Part shown: positions 22,544 to 35,600 of the stretch, piece after piece
Numbering within the stretch: the stretch's first letter is position 1
Layout: every line of letters begins with the position of its first letter
Assembly (NCBI RefSeq): GCF_027744825.2
Contig: NC_071336.1
Span: 15,651,501-15,715,500 of the forward strand
DNA: 64,000 nucleotides
Direction: 5' to 3'
DNA from: Synchiropus splendidus
Lineage: Eukaryota; Chordata; Actinopteri; Syngnathiformes; Callionymidae
The notes under the pieces: model-generated
The model's database searches: none
Seen by the model: only the letters and a program-made list of their open reading frames with translations
What the model was told of the DNA's origin: nothing
Made by a program: the position numbers and the translations under genes

Positions 22544-22897
22544 TCAGCGCCTGGCGTTTGCGAGGATGTTACTCAATGTCTTGTGTAAAATCATGATCGC
22601 GTTACAGCAAGGATTTGTAGCTTCAATACAATCGAGCAGTGCTGACTCAGCACGCCGCAGCAGTTCCATTGCAAGATGAGCCGCATCTGTGAAATGATGA
22701 CAGATCCGTTTGACATGCTGGAATTTTATTTCATTGGTTGCAGTTTTCTGAGATATCAGCCACAACAGGTTGAAGGCCACCCTGGACAAGTCCATGGGGT
22801 GTGGCAAGCGAGGACCCAGTAAGTCATCTTTTTTTTTATTTCCTGTCCCAGTACTTTCCAAAAGAGGTCGCTCTTTACCATGTTCTTGCTTACACAC
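22544..22897 (-). other. Unassigned 117-codon open frame
   Basis: Longest open frame in the 22-27 kb stretch. The translation includes DLSRVAFNLLWLISQ and HHFTDAAHLAMELLRRAES, plausible helical protein sequence with ordinary composition. I do not recognise it, and no splice-linked exons were found. It could be a transposon remnant, an exon or chance. Confidence 0.2.
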
Positions 22898-23039
22898 TTG
22901 TTATTGGCAAGCCGAAACAAAGTCATGAACACGACAGACGGAACAAGTTTTTTGGTCTGACTTAAAAAAAAAAAAATCTTTTCATAGCTGCATGCACAAA
23001 AATGTACAAATGTATTATCAAACATCACTGCTGACTTTT

Positions 23040-24740
23040 TGAATTCATCAGTATAATGAATACATTGAAGTTTAAAGAGAACGATCCCCTGAGGTGCTAC
23101 TCCTTAATCTTGTTTTTGTCTTTAACTTTACCATTGCAGGTTTAAATAATAAATGGCGTGAATTGTGTTTGTTGAATGTGTTTGAGATTGGTTTGTCAAT
23201 GTGTTGTCATTCGTTTCTTTCTTTTTCATTTTTTTTTCCATATTTCTCTAAATGAAGTAAGTGGATGCTTCATAATGTGCACCATGTTTAATGGCAAAAC
23301 TTACTTTTGAGAGAGCACAAATTCAACAGAAGAGGATGGTCACATCGGCCGCAGCACAAACATGGCGTCCTCTGTCTGTCCAGACAGCAGTATAATGGCC
23401 AACGTCTTTTATAAAGAGTACATACAGATGGGTTACTTCTAAACGTCAAATAATATTTTCTGTCGCATGAGTCGTCATATATGTGTTCTGTATTTTTTTT
23501 AAATCGTGACTATGACTACTGTCTGTGTCTGCTGTAAAATAGCCCTTATCAATGGAAAACAGACGCGTAACAGTGATCCTACGTTTAGATGTAGTCAGCT
23601 AAATCTGACTGCACATGTCCGTTTGCAGAAGGCATTATGTTCACACCAACCTGCAACTAAAACGTGTGTTGCCATGACATTAGAAAACTGTAGAGGCCAG
23701 TGTAGCAAGAAGCCGAAGGCCACATTATTCAATTCATGTATGACATTCATGTATGGAGGACCCCAAATGACATAATTATGAATAAAAGTAGAAATGCATC
23801 ACTAGAACTGAATGTGTAAATAACTTAATAAATGTGAAAGTAATGTTAAAGTGTCAAACTAAAGAAATTATATCTAATTTCATTTTTGTCGATTAATGGT
23901 GCCCGACACAGCGAGAACGTTGTTGCATTCAAAGAGTCTGATTTCCCAGGAAAATGTGACTCTACACGCCAATCTGTGATCAGCGTGAGTCACATCAGAC
24001 GACTTCTACATGTTTTTTTATGTCGTTAACTTTGCTCATATGAACACTTGTTTTAAGATGTCAATCAAGAGGCGTTTATTTACAGTGCAAATATTGATAT
24101 GACTAACTATCTGTAAATTTGAACTGAAAGACCCCGACTCATAACTGGACCTGATATTAAAGTCAAATAGCAGAAATGTTATTGGTGCTCTTGCGTTTCA
24201 ATGAAAGGCTGACTGGTGTTTGAGACATGCGGCAGGGTCACATTCTCTGAATGATCTGTCAGATGTCATCACATGAAACATCTGACTGTGGCTATGAACA
24301 CATCTGTGACAAGCTTGAGATGGTCGTTTTTGCAATGACAAAAGCAAAATGTACATGCTGTAGAATATCACACGGTTACACTGCACATAGAGGACTCATC
24401 TATCGTCCGTGCCTAAAACCGCCACTGGTCATCGGTTAACATACTTATACTTATAATTAACATTCATAACATCCTCTATAAAGTATCAGGATGTCTTATG
24501 AATGTACTAATAATCCATGATAGATGAGCCCTTTAAGTAAATTGTTACATAAATAAAAGCAGTGTGAGCTTTAGTTGCTCATATTCCTTTGGTCATGTCT
24601 AAAAACAATTCAGGACAGTTAAAACAAAGTCTATAATCTTAGATTCCACATGTTATTATATTCATTGAGTATTTTGGCTGGAAATTATTAAGGTCACATC
24701 TCGCATTCGTTTGGATGTCTTACATCCGTTTACAAATAAT
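23040..24740. other. Gene-free stretch
   Basis: No supported gene. Contains the diverged repeat near 23935-24035 shared with 1375-1470. Confidence 0.4.
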
Positions 24741-24750
24741 GTGATGTTAC

Positions 24751-24822
24751 CTTCACTCCCACGCAGATGAGCACCAGCACGACAAAACTGGAATAATATG
24801 TGAGAATTTCAATCTCAGGCCT
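24751..24822 (-). CDS. Possible isolated membrane-spanning exon
   Basis: A 72-base phase-0 candidate exon between an acceptor TTTCCTCCCCAG-like tract (the CAG maps to 24823-24825) and a GTAACA donor (ending at 24750). It encodes RPEIEILTYYSS followed by FVVLVLICVGVK, a likely transmembrane helix. Both splice sites and the symmetric length support an exon of a small membrane protein read leftward, but I found no partner exons and do not recognise the protein. Chance remains possible. Confidence 0.3.
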
Positions 24823-24839
24823 CTGGGGAGGAAAAAAAG

Positions 24840-26880
24840 AAAATAAAATAAAAGTACCTATTTTTATTGCACTTAGATGCATGTTCAAACACTTCGACAC
24901 CCTTGTTTTGGCTCATTAACAAGTCAGTTGAATGGAATTGTGTCGTTCCACTCAAACAGCCTGCAGGTGTGATTAGTTAGCCCATGAACAATGACAGTTC
25001 GATCTCAAACACCCCTGGGCTTGTAGTTTTATGTTAATCTGTCACATATGATGTTGAATGTGAAATTTGTTTCTGCTTTCAGGTAGTGGTGCTTGGAGAC
25101 TTAAAACACCTGAAAGGGACAACATGTTTCTGTTGACATTTCCTAACATTCAATGACTCATCGCTGTGACAATGGCAAATTGCCGGTCTGCCTTTTAGCA
25201 ACATATGTCGATGAAATTTGTTCTCTCCCAGTTTCCTGGCTTCTTTCTAGTAACATTGCAATCTTGTTTTGTGCTATATGAAAAACATTTGATGGTGCAG
25301 CTGTGGAGGGGAGATTGATAGAATGTGAACACTAATGGCTTTAGCAAAAAGAAAAAAACACACAACAACACAACACCGCACAAACTCAGTGAACAAGATG
25401 CTAGTAAGGAAGTGAGCCAACCTTCAACATAATTGTCGTCTGAGCTTCACATTGTATATTTGTTTATACCTACCTAATGATAAACATTGACTCTGCACAC
25501 AATGAAAAGCAGTGGCAGCTGGTGAAGTGATTTCTAGCTGTGCCAGTTTCACATTCTAACATCTTAATATGTACAATTTAACTCTGTTAAGGGCAGCAAT
25601 GCTTTGTTTTACGGTTCTCATCAAAGACGTGTCAAAAATATATACTGGCAATATTTTTGGTAGAAGAACTCAAAATATAAATAAAAATATATCAAAATAT
25701 GACCAAACCTCACCGCTCCCAAAGTGCCTGGACTTAGATAGGAAAGTCCTGCTCTCTGATCTGAACACTAAGTCCGGCATTGTCAATATGTATATACTGT
25801 ATTTAATACTGTATGTAGTGGTCTTCCATCCATCCAGGAGGCCTACCATTGTTTTTCAATCATAATGAAATAGAGTGGTTTAACGTTTTATGGAGTCACG
25901 TCACCATCCCACTCTAGACAGCATCTGCCACCGCCGTGGATGATGCCTGTCTGCATGCCCTTGAACTTCAATTTGTGTGGTGAAACTTGTCGCTTTGTCT
26001 TGCTATTATGGCAGCATTCTACAAGTTACTTCAGTTTCCTATTAACCATCTTTAAAAGGACAACTCATTGCAGCGCTGACCAATAATTCAGTGAGTGTGG
26101 AGTTAATGGATCAGGCAAGCTGTTGACAGGAAGATCACCAGAGATGGTAGTAACTGCTGGTGTGGAGATGCTCGAGGATCTGAGGAATGAAAAGGTGCTC
26201 CAGGGCAGCGAGAAGAGCTATGATGTGAGGTGTTGGAGTGAGTCATTGAGGGGTGCACACGATATTAATGAGTGAGCCATGCAAAACAGGGTTTGAAAGA
26301 GAACCCATCTATGTTGGGGTAGAACACTGTCATAGCAAATGAGCATTAGTTTGAATTTAACATGAGTGATATGCAATATTATGAATGAATCACATAATTA
26401 CATGTTAATTACACATTTCTTGGATTTACATAATAATATGAACGTGCAATATTGCAAAATTATTCTGAACTTGTCCAGAGTGTCCCTAAAATTTGAAGTC
26501 AAACTGCATCGTTGGATCGTGGTCAGTATGCAGCATGTATTTTTCAAGTTCTCCCTTCACACTGCAACGGTTAATTCCAGAATGAACGTTCTCAAGCTCC
26601 AGGAGCAGAATCTCCTCTCTTACCTGGACTCATCATAATACCATTTAGAGACTTGGATGAAGATTAGAAAAAGAAGAGGCCACCAAACTCAGAGCTGTCT
26701 ATGTGGTGAGAACACTGGGGGAATCTTTCTGGATTCATTGTCATTGGCAACAGGTACAACTCATCTATTAATGTGCACAGTTGTGCCAGTCTTATAGAGA
26801 GTGAACAGCGGTATTAACACTCCCTGTTCCTCATGAGAATCATCATCATCTGCACACAAGCAATTGAGTGAGAGACTAAA
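24840..26880. other. Gene-free stretch
   Basis: AT-rich sequence with only short, unsupported open frames. Confidence 0.4.
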
Positions 26881-26887
26881 ACCTTGA

Positions 26888-26889
<2 letters not shown>

Positions 26890-26943
<54 letters not shown>
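26890..26943. repeat. (TA)n microsatellite
   Basis: About 54 bases of uninterrupted TA. Confidence 0.95.
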
Positions 26944-26947
<4 letters not shown>

Positions 26948-27082
26948 CTTGAATCCTGCTTATCGTTTTCTCACATCAGATCTCACACATTTCGCCTTAT
27001 GTTTACTCATGACTCAGAATCTAAATATTTTTGACTGATAATGGATCAGCTACAGGGTGTATACACAGCAGAACAAACACTC

Positions 27083-27091
27083 TTTATAAAG
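27083..27091 (+). promoter_or_regulatory. TATA box of the 27 kb peptide gene
   Basis: TTTATAAAG about 30 bases upstream of a presumed 5' UTR exon that ends at 27174 (donor GTGAGC). Confidence 0.5.
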
Positions 27092-27253
27092 ACACCTACT
27101 TATATAGTTGCATGTGCTCCATCTGAAAATATTCAGACGTTGAACCTGTCATAGGAGCATCTGGAAATTCTACGGTGAGCACATCTAGTTTTTGTGCCAT
27201 TGACATTTGACAACAATTATATCTGAATTTCTGTTTTTTTTTCCTTCTAGAAA

Positions 27254-27710
27254 ATGAGAATTCCGTTTTGGTTTCTGTTCTTTGCCTTGCTGGCTGCGAT
27301 GAGTGCATTCCAGGTGAACGCTGCAAGAGGTCAGTTGCTCAAGTTTCGGCCGTTTCAGTTACATTCACATTCAGCTATTTTAAAACATGACAATGTTTGT
27401 GCGACATTTCCTGTCATCAGCTGATACGTTACTTACTTTTGTGTGAATTCTTCAGATTAGATGTGTGAAAACATACCATACTGTTTTAACTATACTTACA
27501 CAATACGGTTTTCACAAAAGAGCCACGTACACGTGTTAGACTGAGAGATATAGCTGGAAATAATTCTTCTTATTGCGTTTTAACATAATTTCCTATTTTT
27601 CATTTTGCTTTTTAGGTGGGAAAAGTAGTGACTCCAACTCCGAAGAAGAGCAAACTATTTTTGCGAAACAACACAGGAGACAGAGGAGGGCTGTCAAGGC
27701 CGATTACTGA
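27254..27710 (+). CDS. Small secreted peptide with Ser/Glu-rich stretch and polybasic site
   Basis: Coding exons are 27254-27329 and 27616-27710, joined by a phase-1 intron; 56-residue product. It begins MRIPFWFLFFALLAAMSAF, a strong signal peptide probably ending near QVNA. The mature part has GGKSSDSNSEEEQTIF, then AKQHRRQRRAVKADY. RRQRR fits a furin-type processing site, and SNSEEE fits a Fam20C-type S-x-E phosphorylation motif; both are pattern-based inferences. A 5' UTR exon ends at 27174. A 3' UTR exon starts at 27886, contains CAGACCTGATCTTCAGTG and has AATAAA at 27968-27973. The layout, the MRI- start after TTAG/CTAG-AAA and the 3' exon motif match the cluster genes at 1.8-22 kb. Not recognised; a distant cluster relative is the best guess. 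Confidence 0.65.
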
Positions 27711-27989
27711 AGCTTGTATGATATCACCTCTTCTTTTTTCCCTATGCATCATGTCTTTGGGCAGTTAACTTAAGTCTTTGTTCAGTATAATAGTCAGTTG
27801 GATGTAGATTATAAGCAATATCAGAGTAAACTTAATAACAATATTTGAAGATGACGTGTTTTGTTTTTTGTTTTTTCCACTGTAGCTCGGCCATCAGACC
27901 TGATCTTCAGTGCCACATCAGCTGGGATGTTGCCTCTGAATTAAAAAGAGGCCAACTTTAATGGCTCAATAAAATGTGGTGATAAGACA

Positions 27990-29730
27990 CTTTCTCTCGT
28001 CTGATTTGTGATGACTATCAAAAACTGATCAAAAACTCCAGCAGAGCGTCCAAACCATCACGCAGTTGTGCTTTTACTATTTTTAAATATTTTTGCAATG
28101 TTCAATATGGGGTCAGTCACAATCTAACGCAACAATGCTTCAGCTTCTCCTAGCCACGGCTCAGGGCCGGTACTATTCCGCCCTTGAAAATAAGGCACGT
28201 CAGTTGTCGGTTGTTTATTTTCAAATTACATTAAATGGATCTGTGACCGCCCGATACACATTTAGTGAATGATCCTGTTCATCATCTTATTAATGTGCCA
28301 GATTTAATACTATATTTCACTGTGTTGAATGCCTATTTGGACACAGATGCCTTCATATTGGTATTTGTGTAGCCGGTAACTACATGAAAACAACCTCCAA
28401 GGAGAGCATGTTTCATGAAAGGGCCCATAAAAGAGGATTTCTACATTAAATCAGAATGTTCTTTCTCGATTTCTTAACTGGGATAATTATAGCTTTTCTG
28501 TTTGCATAAAAGTCGTTTAACCGGTTGGACGGCTCTTGCGCAATGATAAAAATACACACTGTGCCTATTTTAGGGCGTCCGGAGCCTGACAGACTTCTTT
28601 GAATATGACCCCTTAGCTCAGTTATGAGAAGACAAAGGCAGGTAATTGGCTAAACAAATGTTAAGTACTTTGTGTGACGTGCGATTAAACAATGGGTGGA
28701 GGCTGGCTGCGCAATCTGATCAAGTTGTTGGAAGTCGTAAAGAGTCGCACCTGGAACACAAAAGAAAAGGCTCTTGGTTTGATCGGAAAACAAAAATCAT
28801 GCAGCAATAACCGGTCAACAGATGTGTGTATGATTTCATGTGGCACTCGCTGCAACTCTCTTGGTATTTAATTGATACACTTTTCATAATAATTGTTTTA
28901 TTATCCAACTTCTTGACTTCTGACTTAGTTTGCCTCAAGTAGTACCATATGCAGTTGCTTAAGCCATTCATTGAACAAAAGTGTTCCCATACTTACTTCT
29001 GTGGCGTTAATTAATGGAAAAACCTGTGACAACATTTTCTGAATAATCCATTTTTCCATTTATGAACTCCATAGTTTGCAGAAGGAGCCAACTGCACAAG
29101 CACCTTCACTGGGCTGCACATACACTAGACTTCATTTCTCAGTGCGTCCTGCCGCTCTTGTGTTTGTTCATGTTGTAAAGTCGCTTGTCGAGCAAAATCT
29201 GTAAATGTTAACTCTCCAATAAAAGATGCTTTGTTTGTGAAGGATAAAACGTTATCTGGGACAAAAGGCAGAGAGAAGGAGAATAAACAATCACGAAACA
29301 GAGGTCTCTGAACAAGAATGAATTTGACATTCATGAAAATGTTGTTGCAGTTATTGTTTGACAGAGCTTTCACTCGCTGCTTTGACGTGAGGTGTTGCAT
29401 TTTACTGAATTTGTGTTCATACAATAACCTTTGGGTGGTGACTGAAAGAACAAGAGTGACGTACAAGCGCCACACGTAATTTTCCTAAATGCTGCCAGTC
29501 TTCCTTTATGGCTAGTATGAGAAACTCAATGTAGAAGATGACAGATGAAAAGCCAGTTGAGGTGGTTGAAAAAGGTCCTGTGATAGACTGAAAATTGTGT
29601 CTCTTGGTTGTCCTGGTAACACCATGGAAATTAGGTTTCTGAGGAGAGGGAACTCTGCTGCTGCCCCTGAAGCCAGGATGGCCAAATGACCCCGAAACTC
29701 TGGGTTATGAACAAAAATCAGTGTCCCGTT
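27990..29730. other. Gene-free stretch
   Basis: No supported gene; only short antisense-like open frames without splice context. Confidence 0.4.
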
Positions 29731-29735
29731 TAGAT

Positions 29736-29800
29736 CAGGGATTCTTATCCTTTTTGATCTCGGGACCACATTTTCCAGAGCAGATGGTCCCAGGACCCAT
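29736..29800 (+). mobile_element. hAT-like transposon terminus
   Basis: CAGGGATTCTTATCC followed by TTTTTGATCTCGGGACCAC resembles the terminal repeats of non-autonomous hAT elements found in many vertebrates (recalled, not searched). The other end was not located. Confidence 0.4.
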
Positions 29801-31180
29801 TCAAGTAATAGAACTAAATTGATAATGCTGCTCTTGATTCATTTGTATTCAATAACCACATTTAATCTACTTACACTAAAATAAACCAATATCTTGTGAA
29901 ATGACATGAAACCTTGTGATCATCGCAAATATATTTATTTGTCATCAAAGACTCCAGCTAGCAGCAGAACCAGGCTCAGGTCATATTAAAGAAAAAAAGG
30001 AAAATAAAACTAAAAAATACACTTGACACAAACTGGTGAGAAAATTGGAAAAACTGGACGTCATAAATTAAATACTTAATGAAATAAGTATGAAAAACAA
30101 CATCTAAACATATAGATAATTTTTATTTTATGATTTTTAGATATACATAAATGTTTCTCAAAATAAACGGTGAACAACATATAGGTAAAGGGCAAGAAAA
30201 GTATAGCCATGAATATTCAAATTTATTTTAAAAACTGCTTGACATGATGACATGATGATGAAAGACATCATTTTCTTTATCATTTTTTCTTTTCAAGAAC
30301 TTCTCCATAGTTGTCACATGCACTCTTCTGTGAGTGAGCTTCTGTGAGCCTTGGGGTGGTCCAGATGCCCCCTAAGATTGCTGGCATGTATCAGACACAT
30401 ACAAAAGGTTCAAACCAGCTGATGAACCAATGTCCAGGCTCAGGATAAGATGGTGAGACAATATACAGCCCAAAGCTTCATAACAATTAATCCAACCACT
30501 TGAATGAAGAAAGGGATAGAGAAACAATTATGACATACTTAGTATGTCATAGTGTTGCAATAGCAAAAGAAAGAATATGTATTGGCTACTCCGTCTTGAA
30601 CATGAAGGCTATTCCATGCTCTTCACATGGCTCAACAACATCCTTCCATAATGTCAAACCAAGAAGGCTGCACATTGCTCATTCAAATGGGACCATTTTC
30701 ATCACAGTCAGAGTTAAGACATTAGCCCCGATCAATATTGGATTCTGCCCTCCACATATTCAAACGAAGCAGGATCAGCTGACATGCAAATCATTTGCAA
30801 ACAACTGAGAAATTGATCAACTTAAAAAAAAAAACATATTAAATTAACTGTTTTATCTATGGCTATTGATATGTAAAGAGATTCTATTTTTAATACAATC
30901 AATACTATTTTTGTCAACATTTTATAGTATTCTAATTTCAAAACTAATTATTATAGACAATGACATTTGCATAAATGCCCACTGGTTCATCAAATTTGCC
31001 CAAATAACTACCGGTACAGTCCCTAGTACTTTACTGTTTACAGGAGTTCAATGTACTGAGGTATTCCTTTGCATGTCATACTTTGTTTCCAGTCAATTGA
31101 ATTCCAGACAAAATCGACTCCCTTCAGCATCAAAATGACCCTTGATCAGTCTTCCACTGTCTCCTCTGTTTACTTCGTTT
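29800..31180. other. Gene-free stretch
   Basis: AT-rich, probably partly old transposon sequence downstream of the hAT-like end. No gene supported. Confidence 0.4.
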
Positions 31181-31199
31181 TATTTACTTAGCTGGACTT

Positions 31200-31450
31200 G
31201 ACGACAGGGCGCATGCGCACGAGCTCCGCTTCCCACACCTTCCGTGAGCTGCGACGTCCGTCACACACACGCACACACGCCCGCTCGCGCTCTGGACCAA
31301 GGGATAAACTTTCAGAGTAGAGTTTAGAGATAACTTTAGGTTTTTGGCCGGTTCTCCATATGAAACAGTAGGTGTCACCTGTTGTTATCGTTAGAAATAT
31401 GGAGGAGAAATGAGTTGATAGAAGAAGTGACAAGGAAGAATCGTGAGGAG
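31200..31450 (+). promoter_or_regulatory. Promoter and 5' UTR exon of the adenylyl cyclase gene
   Basis: A CpG-richer patch with the palindrome GCGCATGCGC (31210-31219), a near match to the NRF1 site, and no TATA box. A non-coding first exon probably ends at 31450 (GAGGAG then donor GTAAGA) and splices to 32387, where TTGTAG precedes the exon holding the start codon. Confidence 0.45.
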
Positions 31451-32190
31451 GTAAGAAAACACTCCTGAAACATCTCGGTAATGACAGACGTAGCAGCTTT
31501 TGGCTAACACGCGCTGTCTTCATCATGCTGTTTATGACTTGAACTTTGATACCGACGTCTTAATAAATTAAGGGGATCCAAACAAAATATTTAAATGAGA
31601 CTCTTTGGGTGACTGAGACTCGAACTGAGACCTAAAGTTACATAATGAAAACAAATATAGACTGTCAAAAGGCTGTCTTATCATTGTACCTTATTAAGAT
31701 CTTAATATGACGACAGAAAGGATTTAACACCCCTATATCAGCATTGTTCACTCGAGTTATCTTTCTTTCAGAAGCATTTGCTCTTTAGTTGTGAAGCCAG
31801 TTGTCCCTAATCGCTGAAGAGGAAATGTTACTGGAATACATAACTTTATATGACAGATATTACGTGTTACATGTGGAATTAGTTCCCATTTTAGTTTTAG
31901 TAGTCAGCAAAGATTTAAGCATGTTACTGCAAACGTGCTCATAGAGGGTAATTATATTTATGACAGTTGGATGGATTTCATGTATCTGTATCATGTGTTG
32001 CACAGGAAACTTGCTAGAAAGAACTCTAGTTGAACGCGAATAAAGTAGAGGAGATAAGTCTGCGCCAAAATCTGTTTAGAAGTTAGTGACCTGGAGGAAA
32101 ATCAAAACGACAGGGTGCGTCACAGTCATTCCAGTACACACCTGTACACTGTGCTATGGATGAGTGTGCTGCTGAAACTCGACGAACGCG

Positions 32191-32213
32191 TTTTTTTTTT
32201 TTTTTTTTTTTTT
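32191..32213 (+). repeat. Poly-T run
   Basis: 23 consecutive T in the 5' UTR intron of the adenylyl cyclase gene. Confidence 0.9.
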
Positions 32214-32664
32214 GAATAATAGGGAAGTGAATAAAAGAAGTTTGTCATGACAAGGAATTGAAACCATGCATCACACCATGCCCTGATCATTGAACTCTTC
32301 TAAAAATGTTGCTTTTTAAGGAACCAGTGGACTACAGTTTGGTTGTTATCTTTATTTGTTTATTAACTTCTCTTTTTTTGTTGTAGGAAACAAACAAACC
32401 TGAAATGCAGTTGATGGATGTGACCCCACTTGTCAATATGGGACTTTAACTGACCTACATCCGAGAGGAAAGAACTTGTTCATCTTCAGAATGATCCTGA
32501 AAGGAAAGTGCTAATGCTTCTGCTCAATGTCCTGTTTGTGAAATGGGCCTATATTTCACAAAGATCAAAGACTTCTGTGGTGAGATGAACACTGTCGTGA
32601 CTCAAGGCTGACAAGGACCTTGAGCAAAAATATCAAGCATTAGTGGTACCCATCACTTGCCACA

Positions 32665-35600
32665 ATGCCCGGCAAATCTGAAGATGGGACGCGAAGGAAC
32701 GGGAGTGTCGCTCCATTGCAAGACCCTTTTCAGTTGGGCATTGTAAATGACTGCAGCAATGAGTGGAACAGTGAAGGTGGAGTACTAGAGATGGAACATC
32801 TCAAGCCGCCTGCAGAAGCACAAAGCTCGCAGGTTTCTCAGGAGTTTGAGGATGGAAAAGCTGTTCTGACCTCTGAACACCCCATGGTCAACATTAAATC
32901 CATGGATGATGACAATAAACCCATGACCAAGTTAAAATCGGAACCTCAAAAAGACATTGATAGCTTATCTCAAACGAATAGTGACTGGCATTACAGCATC
33001 ATAAAAACAAGCCCCGATTTAACCTGTAGTGATTCCAGTATTGACCTCTGTGTGGATTCCAGTGACCTGAAGGGAAACTCCTTTGAGAAGAAAAGACAGC
33101 CTGGCACAGAGGATAGTCCAGACCAAAGCACTAAAACTTTGCCTGGTGATAAGCATGGTATGAGCAGCATTTCATACGACCCCCCAAAAACCTCAACCCG
33201 GGAATATAGACCAAGGGAATCTGTGAACAGCTGGCAAGAGGATGACGAAGAAGAAGAAGAAGATTGGCAAAGCTTTAAATCTGGACGCAGTGTTGTTGAT
33301 GGAGTGTGCTGCTGCTACCAAGCAGTCCACAGAGCTTTTCTGCGATGTGTGGAGGAGACTCCAGCAATGCTTTCAGGCCTGGTGTTGTCATTGGTCTTCT
33401 GTGTGGCCATCATCGTCCTGATTCCTGCGACCGGAAGGGTAAGCCATTAAATGCATCCAGAAACTTCTGCTAAAAACGTAATATACTGTACATATATAAA
33501 CGTAATATACTGTACACACACACACACACATATATATATATTTTTATAATTGGAACATAAAGTAAATAACAGTACCTTTGGGCTGGAAAATAAATCATGT
33601 GACCCAGTTCAGGATCAGGAGTGAAGTGACCACCTAGTCATTGGTGCTCACGGTATCAGTTGACACCTGGTATGTGATTGCACCTCTGCGCACATCTTAA
33701 GTGACAACTCAAGATCAGGTCTCACGTGCTCTCTTTGCATGGAAGTGAAGTCATGTAATATTTACACTAGGGCAACACCAAAATGAAAATTCTTGGCGGA
33801 ACACCGAAAGACCATAATGCCACTTACATGTACAAGTAATTTTCTGAGGCCTCGAGGTCACAGCCTTCTGTAAAATCGAACAACTAGCTATTTTAATAGA
33901 ACAACTATTTCAATGAAGTCAGACATAATTTTGAAACCAAGAATGCCACATACTGAACAGTAAGTCACTGTTTTATGAAACCACACCAACCCATCACTAC
34001 TTCTCCCATATTCATAGAAATAAAGTTACTTTCAGGTCACTACTATTTAACATCCATGCGCTTCCTACATCCAAATAAGTGCATTGTCAGGCGGGTCAAG
34101 TGTGTTGACACACTCTAAAAAGAGTGCATGTATCAGAGTGTCCATCTCAACCTCTTTGCTCTGAATACGCTGTAGTGCTGCGATTAAATAAATTACAACC
34201 TACTGTTGTGACATGACTTGTGATAAGGAGCTCATGATTTTCGCCAATGCCAGCTCTTGCGTTGAGACTGTGCTGCATGTAATAACTGCAAGCAAAAGAA
34301 ACACTACGGGTCCACTACTACCTCTTGTAATGTGAGCCTTACACGTCTGACAAATTGCTGTTCTTCTGTCTTTCTCTGATATATTGAGAAATATAACTGA
34401 GAAACCCACCTGACCTCACTTGCGTCATCACATTGTGTTTTCTTGGCCATTTTGTTTCGATGATAAAAGTCTTCCAGCCGAAAAACCAAAAATGCCCGTT
34501 TGGCCATTTTCGGCAGAAGAATTTTCACTTCATCCTGAATTTAAATCTGTTGATTTTAACCAGCAAGAGGCACAAACTCACCCTGGACTAAAACCTTTCA
34601 CAACTTGAAGTTGAAAGTCAAAAGTACAAATATCGTATGGTTGCACTGAACTTGGCTGAAGCTGAAGCCGAATAATGAATAAACTTTGTCGATTTGAAGC
34701 TAATCCCATCACACTTCAATCATCTGGCTCACTTTTAACTCACTCCACTGAAAGCTGAATGTGGTGGTGATGTTTGTGTACATTTTATTTGGTATTTCTA
34801 ACAAACATAATTATAATGGACGCATATATATATAGTATGACATTGAGCCACCAACATTATAATAAAGGAATGCATCTATTTGAATGAAGATATATTTTGA
34901 TTAAGATGATTGAGAGATTTGTGTGTCATCAGTACAGCTATGAGGTATATTTGTTCAGTGTTGGTTGATCGATGAATTGTTATTATTTTATTATTCGTTC
35001 AACACTGGGAATCGCCTTACAATTGGTCACTTGAGTACACACAGAAACAAGCACAACTCAGTCAAGTACGTCAATCTAGTCAGACACTCCTACAATTCAG
35101 GCCGGTGGTGTGTTTGTTTAAGCATTGATGTGTTCATGGTTTAATTCCCAGTATTGCTGTGCAGATTTAATCAAAAGTAACATAAGCAATTAAGCTACAG
35201 TGTCTTCATTAGTGCTCTGTTTAATGATTAAAAAAACTTTTTCATGGTTCAAATTATTATTGGAATAATTTTCCATTTCAACTGTCAATGAGTTGAACAG
35301 AAGCATCCTTCCATTTCAGAATATTGACGTCCATGTAGGAGCTTTGTCGGTGGTGTGTATTGTCCTGTGTCTGAGTGCGATCCTGCTCATCTGCCTACCG
35401 TGGTTGGCCACAGTGAGGCGCTGTGGAGGAGCACTGGCTCTTTTTGTCTGGGGGACCCTTTACGTCACCGCGATTGTCTTCATCTTCACTGGAGGCCCAG
35501 TGACCGCTTGGGAACAAGTAAGAAAAGAACACATGAAACATTAGCCTGAATGAACACCATCCAGCAAACTCTGTTTGACGTGTCTTTCAGGTGGCATTTT

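Noticed and set aside
27254..27710. Calling the 27 kb gene a secretory calcium-binding phosphoprotein
   Set aside because: The SNSEEE motif fits, but those genes use phase-0 introns and this one has a phase-1 intron.
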